A DNA stretch of 59,563 bases, taken from positions 1 through 59,563 of the forward strand of contig CAIJTR010000126.1 in the NCBI GenBank assembly GCA_903823665.1. The letters are read 5' to 3'. Positions within the stretch are counted from its first letter, which is position 1. The number at the start of each line of letters is the position of its first letter. Shown here one piece after another: positions 1 to 7,642 of the stretch. A program made the translations under genes and the position numbers. The DNA comes from an uncultured Rhodospirillales bacterium (lineage in GTDB: Bacteria; Pseudomonadota; Alphaproteobacteria; Acetobacterales; Acetobacteraceae). The notes beneath the pieces were generated by a model. That model was not told the DNA's origin and did no database searches. It saw only the letters and a list, made by a program, of their open reading frames with translations.

Positions 1-31
1 ACTCTTTCCCTACACGACGCTCTTCCGATCT
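1..31 (+). other. Illumina sequencing adapter remnant
   Basis: The first 31 bases match the 3' part of the TruSeq read-1 adapter, which ends CGCTCTTCCGATCT, without its first two bases. This is not genomic sequence. It marks the physical end of an untrimmed assembly contig, so nothing can be concluded about what lies to the left. Confidence 0.97.
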
Positions 32-111
32 TTGTTAAAGTCTTATAAGGCTTTAGGCGGTATCTTTACTCTATATCGACGGCGACTTACGATTGCCTAA
101 AGGGCTTGATT

Positions 112-399
112 ATGCTACTTGAATTGGACATTGAGCGCAGCACAACAGATGCTGCCGAAACCAACCCCGTTGGAGTTGTTGACGTGTCCGGTCAAAGGTC
201 GCCATTTGATCTGCCTATTCTACCCGCCGCTAACGAAGTAGGGGAGCGGGAACGTGTGCCCGATCGTCCGCCGGTCTTGAACATCGATACCTTCATCGCA
301 TGGTTGCCATTATATGCTGCGCAATGCCGTAGGGATGCGCTTGCTCGCACCTTTGCGCGGATGCCTCACTTCACTACGTTTATTAAAAACGATAAGTAG
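112..399 (+). CDS. hypothetical protein, 95 aa
   Basis: A short open frame with no family I recognise. The ATG at 112 is preceded by AAAGGG at about 99-104 with good spacing. A TTG six bases earlier is possible but less likely. The N-terminal half is acidic and Pro/Val-rich; the C-terminal third (FIAWLPLY, then a Cys/Arg-rich stretch) is basic and could form a helix. It lies 49 nt upstream of the next gene on the same strand, so the two may be cotranscribed. It sits close to the contig edge in AT-rich DNA unlike the chromosome-like region further right. The function is unknown. Confidence 0.45.
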   Translation: MLLELDIERSTTDAAETNPVGVVDVSGQRSPFDLPILPAANEVGERERVPDRPPVLNIDTFIAWLPLYAAQCRRDALARTFARMPHFTTFIKNDK

Positions 400-448
400 T
401 ATTTTAACCCTCATATTATAAAATACTTTCATTTTTTGAAGGTATTCA

Positions 449-1204
449 ATGTCAGATAGGATTTTAACTGAGAGCCTGATTGCGCGGGCCGCCAAGGAAT
501 TTCAAAAATGCTATGTTGCAGGGGACGATGCGGCACCTTCTGCATTTTTTTGGTTCCTCGAGCAGGCAGCTAATCCCATAGCTTCCGCGGCGCAGATCAA
601 CGCGTTTCTCGATGATCCCGAGCAAGTGGAAAGGTCCGTAGCTTATTTCAAGACATTATTTGGTCAAGAAAAAGGGGTCAGCAACGAACAGCTGATCCAG
701 ATGACGAGCGTACATCTGACCGAGATTGCCAGAGGTATGAAGCAGTCGCTCACTGGCCAGCAGCAGATCCAAGATGACATTGTTCGGCTCAATGCTGTCG
801 CCACGCGCCTCGAAGCGGCATCCGCACGAAATGAGGTGGCCAGTAAAGAACTCGCCGAAAGCCAATCCAAGGTGTTGAGCAATACATCTGTGAAGGCAGC
901 GTTTCTATTGGGCCTATCTGTAAGTACCCTCACGAACTTCGGGACTGGCTATCTTTTTGACCGGTATCTGAGCGTCGATGCCATCAACCGCCGCAATCGG
1001 CAAGATGACGTGCCAGCTTTGCAGTTACCGGAACTCGTGCCGCCATGGCCACCAACGCCACCAGACGGCAGCAACATCCTGGCTTGGTTTACCCAGAGCG
1101 GGAGCTACACCTTGATGCCTGCGCCGCGATCGTTCACCACGCTATCTCGGCCTGAAGCCGCTTCCTCGCCTGCCAAGGATAAACTGCTACGCCATCAGCG
1201 TTGA
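449..1204 (+). CDS. hypothetical protein with coiled coil and one membrane segment, 251 aa
   Basis: The ATG at 449 has a GAAGG ribosome binding site. The N-terminal half is helical. Residues about 90-150 are rich in Gln, Ala and Glu with heptad-like spacing (EIARGMKQSLTGQQQ, then EVASKELAESQSK) and suggest a coiled coil. Residues about 148-172 (AAFLLGLSVSTLTNFGTGYLF) are a single plausible transmembrane helix. The C-terminus is Pro-rich (PPWPPTPP) and basic. I do not recognise the family. A membrane-anchored coiled coil next to a conflict operon could be an accessory or a separate defence gene, but nothing in the sequence proves this. Confidence 0.6.
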   Translation: MSDRILTESLIARAAKEFQKCYVAGDDAAPSAFFWFLEQAANPIASAAQINAFLDDPEQVERSVAYFKTLFGQEKGVSNEQLIQMTSVHLTEIARGMKQSLTGQQQIQDDIVRLNAVATRLEAASARNEVASKELAESQSKVLSNTSVKAAFLLGLSVSTLTNFGTGYLFDRYLSVDAINRRNRQDDVPALQLPELVPPWPPTPPDGSNILAWFTQSGSYTLMPAPRSFTTLSRPEAASSPAKDKLLRHQR

Positions 1205-1411
1205 CGATATCGGACGCACGGCATCGAGCGATTTTGTTGAGAGCTGCCGTCATATTCCAACCCCCCCCCCCCGCCGCCGTTCAAAACATCATAATGCATT
1301 ATATTACAGTGCTTTAGGTGGGTTGCTACCCGTAGCGACGGGAGGGGTGGCGAACGCCTCGGTTTAGGCTATGTTTGGTTGGCCACTCATTTTCAGGCAC
1401 GCAATCAGACA
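1205..1411. other. intergenic region with 12-base poly-C tract
   Basis: The 207-nt gap before the ABC-3C operon holds an uninterrupted run of 12 C at 1261-1272 followed by CCGCCG, then AT-rich sequence (ATAATGCATTATATTA, about 1291-1306) that could hold the operon promoter. Homopolymer length near a contig end may be inaccurate. Confidence 0.5.
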
Positions 1412-2383
1412 ATGCTCCGAGACTATCGCCTTTACGAGCTCAGCGACGCAGAATTCGAGAACCTCGTCGTGCAAGTTTGTATACGTTGGCTCGGTCAAGG
1501 GGTCACGCCTTTCGCACCGGGCCGTGATGGGGGCCGGGACGCGAAGTTTCATGGAACTGCGCAATGTTTTCCAAGCGTGAACGCTCCCCATGGTGGTCAC
1601 TTCGTGATACAGGCCAAGCATGTCAATGAACGAGATCGGTCGTGTTCTGATCGTGATTTTGAACGGCTATTGCAAGCCGAGTACCCAAAAGTTAAGCGCC
1701 TCGCCGCCGAAAAGATTTGTGACCACTACCTCGTTTTTACGAACCGGAAGCTCACAGGCGGCGCAGACGAAAAACTGATTACAAGCTTGGTAGCGCAGGG
1801 GCCATCAACCGCTTTTATAGTAGGTAACGAGCGCATACATCTCGCGCTTAATGAGTATCGCGAAATTCGCGATGCACTCCCGAATCGCAATGACACAATG
1901 CCCTTCCGATTCGATCCTGAAGACCTGAGAGAAGTAATAGGAGCACTTCACGACTACGTCGACGACAACGCAGCAAAAGCGTTCGATAGCGCGAGTGACT
2001 TCGAAAAAATCAAGCTCCGCGACGAAAAAAACCTAATCAACGGCCTTTCGGAGAACTATTATCGACAAATCATCGTTGCAGACTCGATGCCGCACTTTGA
2101 AAAGGTGGAAACTTTTCTAAAAAATCCGAGAAACAAGGATCTCGCTGGGCTGTATCATGATTCTGCTGATGAATTGAAACAAAAGATACTCGTTCATCGC
2201 GCAGACTTTGCATCATTCGATAATATTTTTGGTTTTCTATATGAAGAAATACAACGGGATCGTGCAACGTTAAGGGGGAAACGCCGAATGATTAGCATCC
2301 TCTTGCATTATATGTATTGCAACTGCGACATTGGCTCCAAACATGCGCCCGAAATGTTGGAGGTGAATAGTGCTGACTCCTAG
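1412..2383 (+). CDS. ABC-3C system effector: Mrr-like PD-(D/E)xK nuclease domain plus ABC-3C C-terminal domain
   Basis: First gene of a three-gene ABC-three-component conflict operon. Residues about 1-110 look like an Mrr-type restriction endonuclease fold: an early Glu (AEFENLV), then GRDGGRDAKF and FVIQAKH, giving the E / GxDGGxD / QxK arrangement of PD-(D/E)xK nucleases that cut DNA. Residues about 180-323 (KNLINGLSENYY, FLKNPRNKDL, LLHYMYCNCDIG) resemble the C-terminal domain that links ABC-3C effectors to their partners. I chose ATG 1412 (MLRDYRLYEL) over an in-frame TTG at 1379 because Mrr-like proteins begin close to the Glu helix. The stop overlaps the next start by 14 nt. By analogy, the ATPase would sense invading nucleic acid and release this nuclease; that part is inference. 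Confidence 0.85.
   Translation: MLRDYRLYELSDAEFENLVVQVCIRWLGQGVTPFAPGRDGGRDAKFHGTAQCFPSVNAPHGGHFVIQAKHVNERDRSCSDRDFERLLQAEYPKVKRLAAEKICDHYLVFTNRKLTGGADEKLITSLVAQGPSTAFIVGNERIHLALNEYREIRDALPNRNDTMPFRFDPEDLREVIGALHDYVDDNAAKAFDSASDFEKIKLRDEKNLINGLSENYYRQIIVADSMPHFEKVETFLKNPRNKDLAGLYHDSADELKQKILVHRADFASFDNIFGFLYEEIQRDRATLRGKRRMISILLHYMYCNCDIGSKHAPEMLEVNSADS
2359..2363 (+). promoter_or_regulatory. ribosome binding site that fixes the GTG start of the middle component
   Basis: GGAGG lies six bases before the GTG at 2370, inside the 3' end of the effector gene. It supports translation of the small middle-component gene from a non-ATG start overlapping the upstream stop. Confidence 0.7.
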
Positions 2384-2609
2384 AAAACATCTAAATCTTG
2401 ATGTATCCGTGATGCGAATATCTGCAATCGTACTACGAGAGCTGCGCCGCCGTGGTGTGATAGAACTAGAAAAGCTGCGAGGTATTGTCATCCGTCGAGT
2501 TGGAGCTGACGGAGAGCTCTCATTTATAACGGCATTGAGTTTTTTATTTCTTCTTGGCCGATTAGAGTATCATCTGAAGAACGACACAATTGAATATCGT
2601 CAGATATAA
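2370..2609 (+). CDS. ABC-3C system middle component (MC6-like), 79 aa
   Basis: A small winged-helix-like linker protein. The size, the opening pattern (MLTPRKH followed by an alternating hydrophobic helix) and the ending (SFITALSFLFLLGRLEY) fit the middle component class 6 of ABC-three-component systems, which sits between effector and ATPase genes and probably bridges the two proteins. The GTG start overlaps the effector's last 14 nt, and the stop is one base before the ATPase ATG, so all three genes are translationally linked. The protein is too short for certain family assignment on its own; the operon context carries most of the weight. Confidence 0.8.
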   Translation: MLTPRKHLNLDVSVMRISAIVLRELRRRGVIELEKLRGIVIRRVGADGELSFITALSFLFLLGRLEYHLKNDTIEYRQI

Positions 2610-2610
2610 C

Positions 2611-4419
2611 ATGCAAATTAGCAAAATTTACTCGAACCTACCTGAGGTACTTGCTCCGATTGAATTCAATTTTGGGGAGCGCGCTGATTTTCTCAATATA
2701 ATATTTGGTGAGGTTCGACACCCTTCAGATCAAAAGCGTGACTCGCATAATCTTGGCAAAACGACTCTTCTACATCTTATAGATTTTTTGCTATTAAAGG
2801 GAATGTCTTCAGACTTTTTTCTAGTCCGCCACAGGGATCAATTTGAGAGTTTGGTGTTTTTCATCGAAATAGCATTGAATTCTGGTGACTATGCGACTGT
2901 TAAACGAGCGGCTGCAAATCCGAGTCGGGTCGGGATGACGCGCCACGCAGAACCTGGGCTAAATCTTGCGTACGCAGCGGAGGATCAATGGGACCACCCG
3001 GATCTATCGCGTGATGACGCTGTCCGTTTGCTCGACGGCTGGCTCGACCTAAATATTCTCAAACCCTACGATTATCGTAAGGCGATCACTTATTTCTTAC
3101 GCGCGCAGGGAGATTATGGAGATGAGCTGCAGCTGCAAGAATTCCAGGCTGGGAAGGACCGTGATTGGAAGCCATTTGTTGCTCACTTGTTTGGCTTCAA
3201 TGAGACACCGGTTCTTCGCAAATATGAGCTTGATGACGACATAACCAAGTTACGAGACCAACTTGCAGCTCGACAGTCGGAGGTACAATTCAACGAAAGT
3301 CAGCTACCTGAAGTTAGTGCGCGTCTTGCTGTATTGCAGCAACAGGTCACAGAATCCGAACAGGCTCTCGATGGATTCCAATTCGACGACGAAGAACGTC
3401 GAATGATGAAAGATCTCGTTGAGTCAGTTGAGGTTGAAGTAGCTGAAATCAATGATCGCATTTACAATATTCGCTACGATATTAACCAAATCAATGGTGC
3501 ACTATCTCACAAAGACAAATTTGACCTCAGCGAGGTCGAACAGATTTTCAAAGAGACCGGAATACACTTCTCGGAGCAACTGAAGCGTTCCTACGAAGAC
3601 CTTGTGAGCTTCAACCATCAAGTGACGCTGGAGAGGAATGCAGCACTACGAACACGCCAGAAAACCCTGATGGGCGAAGAAAGGGAGCTAACTGAACGCA
3701 AAGCCGTGCTTGATAGTGAGCGTGAACAAAAACTGCGCGTTCTTCGTGATACTGACACGTTTGAGAAGTTCAAGGCACTTCAGAGCAATCTTTCGCACGA
3801 GCGTGCTCAAATTGTTTATTTGGAAGAGCAGCGAAAGAAGCTCGAATATGTCGCTGATCTTGCGCGCCAGGTCCGAGAGGCGGAACGGGACAGAGGGCGG
3901 GTTGTTGATGAGATCAAGGCGATGGTTGCTCGCCCATCTCCCGTGTTTGAGCGTTTTTCGGCAACCTTCAACAGTTATTGCCTGCGAGTTCTAAACCATG
4001 AGGGCTTATTCTATTTCAGAGTTAACAAACATGATAATTTTGATTACAGTGTAGGTTTGTCTCTCCCAGGCAAAACAGGTACCGTGTCCAGCCAATCAGA
4101 AGGCACGAGTTACAAAAAATTGATCTGTGCATTATTTGATTTGGCTCTTTTAAAGGTCTACGAGGTGACACCATTTTTTCACTTTGTTTATCACGATGGG
4201 GTTCTTGAAGGACTTGACAACCGTAAAAAGATGGCACTACTCGAAGTTGTCCGGGAGCAGACTTCAAATAAGCGTTTGCAGTATATTTTCTCAATGATTG
4301 ACTCCGATATGCCTCGAAATGCAAGCGGGGAGCGCCTTGAATTTCCAACTTCCGAAGTCGTGCTTCGCTTACATGACGATGGGACTAACGGAAGACTTTT
4401 CAAAATGCCGGAATTCTAA
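2611..4419 (+). CDS. ABC-3C system SMC-like ABC ATPase, DUF2326 family
   Basis: A 602-residue ATPase. The N-terminus (MQISKIYSNLPEVLAPIEFN) and the unusual Walker A region SHNLGKTTLL at residues 45-54 (Lys50) are characteristic of DUF2326 proteins, the ATPase of many ABC-3C systems. Residues about 210-430 are long charged coiled coil (RDQLAARQSEVQFNESQL, and EREQKLRVLRD), as in SMC/Rad50-type enzymes. The C-terminal ATPase half includes YHDGVLEGLDNRKK around residue 528, matching the Walker B/D-loop area. A TTG at 2590 in frame would overlap the middle component; ATG 2611, one base after its stop, fits the family N-terminus better. It probably senses DNA ends or structures and controls the nuclease. 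Its codon use is AT-rich relative to the rest of the window, which suggests horizontal transfer. Confidence 0.9.
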   Translation: MQISKIYSNLPEVLAPIEFNFGERADFLNIIFGEVRHPSDQKRDSHNLGKTTLLHLIDFLLLKGMSSDFFLVRHRDQFESLVFFIEIALNSGDYATVKRAAANPSRVGMTRHAEPGLNLAYAAEDQWDHPDLSRDDAVRLLDGWLDLNILKPYDYRKAITYFLRAQGDYGDELQLQEFQAGKDRDWKPFVAHLFGFNETPVLRKYELDDDITKLRDQLAARQSEVQFNESQLPEVSARLAVLQQQVTESEQALDGFQFDDEERRMMKDLVESVEVEVAEINDRIYNIRYDINQINGALSHKDKFDLSEVEQIFKETGIHFSEQLKRSYEDLVSFNHQVTLERNAALRTRQKTLMGEERELTERKAVLDSEREQKLRVLRDTDTFEKFKALQSNLSHERAQIVYLEEQRKKLEYVADLARQVREAERDRGRVVDEIKAMVARPSPVFERFSATFNSYCLRVLNHEGLFYFRVNKHDNFDYSVGLSLPGKTGTVSSQSEGTSYKKLICALFDLALLKVYEVTPFFHFVYHDGVLEGLDNRKKMALLEVVREQTSNKRLQYIFSMIDSDMPRNASGERLEFPTSEVVLRLHDDGTNGRLFKMPEF

Positions 4420-4757
4420 TATAACCGAATATATAGAAATATTCACTTTCGTGGTGTTGCTGGGGAAATAGCCAACTATTGCCTTTTTTGACTATTATTT
4501 GACAAATTTTGTCGCAGAATTTCTGTCAGATCCGTTGTCGCATAGGGTAGTAGTTTTTAGCTGTGACTCCCGTTGAAACCGTATTGTGAGAATAAACAGC
4601 TTTGATATTTTTTAATTGTTTTAGCCCCCCAGCCATACACAATGGACGGCTTGTATTCTTCAGTTTTCATTGAAAATGTCTAGTAGACGGCTCCCATTCC
4701 CAAGCATTCCAACAGCAGAAGTGAACACTTTGATGTCTAATGGGCTGAGGAATGCCC
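4420..4757. other. AT-rich intergenic region
   Basis: 338 nt without a convincing gene on either strand. It contains a 13-nt inverted repeat, GACAAA-T-TTTGTC at 4501-4513, overlapping a TTGACA at 4499-4504, and a CCCCCC run near 4625. No clear terminator follows the ATPase gene and no tRNA or recognisable attachment site is visible. Confidence 0.5.
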
Positions 4758-5036
4758 ATGACAACAACGCCGCCACCAGTGCCCGATCTGATCACGCGTA
4801 TGGAACGCGCGCTGGTGCTGCTCGCGTATTTCATTGAGCTTGATGGCGACGTGCATTTGCCGATGTATGAGAAGTTCGAAGCCGAGCTCACGGCACTCAA
4901 AGCTGCGGCCGACGCACGAACCCGTGCCCGCGAGCGACTGGCGCTCTACAGGCGGGCGGGTGAAGGAAAGGCAATCCTTTCGAGGAATTTGAGCTTGAGC
5001 TCGAGTGAAGGCCCTCTGCCATATTTGGGCTTGTAG
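4758..5036 (+). CDS. small conserved hypothetical protein next to integrase, 92 aa
   Basis: The frame encodes MTTTPPPVPDLITRMERAL followed by LLAYFIELDGDVHLPMYEKFEAEL, a helical protein of a type often found beside integrases in alphaproteobacteria. The GAGG at 4747-4750 is too close for the ATG at 4752 but correctly spaced for the ATG at 4758, so I chose the latter. The last 91 nt overlap the 3' end of the convergent recombinase gene. The residues encoded there (ILSRNLSLSSSEG) look non-conserved, as if the original stop was lost and the frame reads on into the neighbour. The function is unknown. Confidence 0.6.
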   Translation: MTTTPPPVPDLITRMERALVLLAYFIELDGDVHLPMYEKFEAELTALKAAADARTRARERLALYRRAGEGKAILSRNLSLSSSEGPLPYLGL

Positions 5037-6253
5037 GTTTTATGCCCCATGAGGTTGTCGATCAGGCTATCCGGCGCTTCGATCGCCACCAGCCGATCCT
5101 TGAAGCTGTGCCGGAGCGAATAGACTGAATGGTCGCATGATGGGCGGAGCCCGTTTTCCGCCATGAACTTGTTGACGGTGGCCGAAAGGGTCGTCGCGTT
5201 GTCGTGGTATTTCGGGAAGCCGCGTGGTCGAACGGTCAGGGCCTGCAACGCCACTCCTACCAGCGGGATTTCTCGTTCTGAGTCCCCGGTTTTCAACCGG
5301 CGTCCATCGGCCTGGATGCGGACATGGGGAATGGCAGCATCGAGGATGATGGTTTTTTCCTGTAGATTGACGATCTCAGAGGGCCGTAGGCCGGTTTCGA
5401 TCATCACATAGAGGACGAACCGCGCTTCTTCGTTCAAGCCCTCCAGCGCGCCCCCAAGGAAGCGGCTCTGGATGAATTCTGGATCATAAGGCAGGCGAGA
5501 CTTCTCAACCTCGCCTCTGAGCCGGAGACCCTTAAAAATCTCGGGGAGGTTAAGGCGACGGCGGATGCTGATGTCCTTCAGCATCCGGCTGATTTGACCG
5601 ATATCCTTATTCGCGGATTTTGCTGCGACCTTGTCGTCCACAACGCGCGCGCGCCACCATTCCGTGTAGTCGATCGCGTCAGCGTCGGTGAGCTCGGTGA
5701 CCGGCTTGTCGCCAATCACCTGGACGAACTGGGCGACCGCGCGGATGCGGCCGTTGCGCCAGATGCGCAGCTGGTCCGGAGACAAATCGCGGACCTCGTC
5801 TTTGGTGGCGGCCTCATATTCCTCAAATAGCCGTGACAGGTTGAAGCTGGGACGCTCGGCGGTGCCGAGCAGCGCCATCCGTGCCGCCGGGTCATGCGTG
5901 AGGCCCTTCGCGACCAGCGTTTCCAGCCGTTCGAGGCGTTTCTCCTGGGGCAGGTCGAGCAGCTCACTATGCGGCAGGTAATCGTAGCCCAAACTGCGGG
6001 CGTGCCGCCGCGCCTGCTCGTAGCGGTTGCTATCGGCTTTTGACTGCCCGCCCACCAACTCCTTCCAGAAGCATTCGAGTTGGTGATTGAGCTGGTCAGC
6101 AACGCGGCTGGCACGGCGACCCAGGCGATCATCGGCGACTTTGATGCGGGTGGAATGGCGGACGATCCCGCGCCGATCAAGCGCCGCGAACTCGGACGGG
6201 ACGCGGCGGACAAAATGCCAAGTGGAACCCCGGCGGGTGAGAAAATCGGTCAT
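4946..6253 (-). CDS. tyrosine recombinase / phage-type integrase
   Basis: A 435-residue site-specific recombinase. The N-terminus (LTRRGSTWHFVRRVPSEFA) is the DUF6538-type arm-binding region common in proteobacterial genomic-island integrases. A SAM-like core-binding domain covers about 150-260. The catalytic domain shows the first Arg in ETGLRPSEI, a Lys in the LKTGDSEREIPL hairpin, YSLRHSFKDRL with the second Arg and His, and LMGHKTYKPKYG with the probable nucleophilic Tyr near the C-terminus. The length is normal and no frameshift is seen. It sits at the junction between the AT-rich island on the left and chromosome-like genes on the right, with its 5' end facing the chromosome. It is probably responsible for inserting the ABC-3C island. 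Confidence 0.93.
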   Translation of the reverse strand: MTDFLTRRGSTWHFVRRVPSEFAALDRRGIVRHSTRIKVADDRLGRRASRVADQLNHQLECFWKELVGGQSKADSNRYEQARRHARSLGYDYLPHSELLDLPQEKRLERLETLVAKGLTHDPAARMALLGTAERPSFNLSRLFEEYEAATKDEVRDLSPDQLRIWRNGRIRAVAQFVQVIGDKPVTELTDADAIDYTEWWRARVVDDKVAAKSANKDIGQISRMLKDISIRRRLNLPEIFKGLRLRGEVEKSRLPYDPEFIQSRFLGGALEGLNEEARFVLYVMIETGLRPSEIVNLQEKTIILDAAIPHVRIQADGRRLKTGDSEREIPLVGVALQALTVRPRGFPKYHDNATTLSATVNKFMAENGLRPSCDHSVYSLRHSFKDRLVAIEAPDSLIDNLMGHKTYKPKYGRGPSLELKLKFLERIAFPSPARL

Positions 6254-6365
6254 GATGGTGCAACCTGTTGGACGAAATGTTAGCCACTTTTCGTCTCAGG
6301 CACACCGTGAAACCCTTGGATTCCCTTGCAACCTATTGCTTCGAAACAGAAGTTCCGAGAAGTAG

Positions 6366-7565
6366 GTGGAGCGGGCGACGCGCGTTAATCTGCTGATTGG
6401 CACCGGCCATTTCCTGTCGCATTTCTATGTGCTGTGCCTGCCGCCGATGTTTCTCGTCTGGCAGGCGGAGTTTGATGTCTCGTTCGCCCAGCTTGGGATG
6501 TCGGTGGCGCTGATGTCCGCCGTCACGGCCATTTTGCAGACGCCGGTGGGTTTCCTGGTCGATCGCCACGGTGCGCGGACGTTCCTGGTGGGCGGCACAT
6601 TGCTGATGACGATCACCATGGGGCTGATGGGCGTTGCCACGCAGTTCTGGCAGATTTTGTTGCTATGCGTGCTGTCTGGCGTTGGCAATTCGGTGATCCA
6701 TCCGGCGGACTATGCCATTTTGGCCGGCTCTATTCCAAAGGAGCGGATGGGGCGGTCTTTTGCCATTCACACCTTCAACGGCAATCTCGGCTTCTTTCTG
6801 GCACCACCAGTGATGGCCGTGCTGATGGCGGCGATTGGCTGGCGCATGAGCCTGATCACGGTGGGCCTGCTTGGCGTTCCGCTGGTCGTGGCCATTTTGG
6901 CGCAAAGCCGCATTCTGATCGACCAGCCACGCAGCCATGATCAGGCGACCGGCCCGGCCATCTCCGGCCGCGCGCTGCTGATGACCAAGCCGATGCTGCT
7001 GTTTTTCGGCTTCTTCCTGCTCGCCCCCATGGCCGGGGCGGGGCTGCAATCCTGGCTGATCACGGTGATGCATCAGGTGAAGGGCATGGGGCTGGAGGCG
7101 GCCTCCACCACGCTCACCTGCTATATGGCTGGGGCGACCGGTGGTGTTCTGGTGGGCGGCTATGTGGCGGACCGCATCAAGCGGCACCTGACGTTTGCCG
7201 CCTCGCTGACCACCATATCGGCCGCATTGCTGCTGGTGGTGGCGGCACTGAGCCTGCCGGATGTGCTGATTTTCCTCGTGATGTTCGCCTCCGGCCTCGC
7301 CATCGGATGCAGCCGTACGCCGCGTGACCTGATGGTGAAGGACGCAGCCCCACCGGGACAGATTGGCAAGGTGTTCGGCTTCATCTCCTCCGGCCTGCCA
7401 CTGGGCAGCGCTCTTACGCCGGTGCCGCTGGGCATGCTGATCGATCACGGCCACCCCGAGCTTGTGCTGGTGCTCGTGGCGGTGTTGCTGCTTCTCAGCC
7501 TGCTGTGCTGCGGCACAGCGCGGGTGGCGGCTGAACAGGCGCGCGAGGTTGTGCCGGCCGAGTGA
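6366..7565 (+). CDS. MFS transporter
   Basis: A 399-residue major facilitator superfamily carrier with about 12 hydrophobic segments. It begins NLLIGTGHFLSHFYVLCLPPMF and has the typical A-like motif between TM2 and TM3 (GFLVDRHGARTFLVGG), repeated in the second half as GGYVADRIKRH. The substrate is not predictable. The start is a GTG at 6366 after a weak AGTAG, and the frame begins almost directly in TM1. Because the recombinase lies immediately upstream, the original promoter and first codons may have been replaced when the island inserted. The gene is followed by 77 nt and then a flavodoxin-family gene on the same strand. Confidence 0.88.
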   Translation: MERATRVNLLIGTGHFLSHFYVLCLPPMFLVWQAEFDVSFAQLGMSVALMSAVTAILQTPVGFLVDRHGARTFLVGGTLLMTITMGLMGVATQFWQILLLCVLSGVGNSVIHPADYAILAGSIPKERMGRSFAIHTFNGNLGFFLAPPVMAVLMAAIGWRMSLITVGLLGVPLVVAILAQSRILIDQPRSHDQATGPAISGRALLMTKPMLLFFGFFLLAPMAGAGLQSWLITVMHQVKGMGLEAASTTLTCYMAGATGGVLVGGYVADRIKRHLTFAASLTTISAALLLVVAALSLPDVLIFLVMFASGLAIGCSRTPRDLMVKDAAPPGQIGKVFGFISSGLPLGSALTPVPLGMLIDHGHPELVLVLVAVLLLLSLLCCGTARVAAEQAREVVPAE

Positions 7566-7642
7566 CAATTTGGTGAAGGGACTTTAATCGCCGGTGGCGT
7601 GAACCATATCGTTCGATGTCGAACAATTCCAGAGGTGCACAC

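Noticed and set aside
6254-6365. tRNA or tmRNA 3' end as attachment site beside the recombinase
   Set aside because: I looked for a T-loop (GGTTCGAATC-like) and acceptor pairing; TTCGAA occurs but without tRNA context.
6663-7568. 301-codon reverse frame opposite the MFS gene
   Set aside because: It is His/Gln/Arg-rich without any fold-like pattern, and the forward strand encodes a clear transporter. It is a by-product of GC-rich codon usage.
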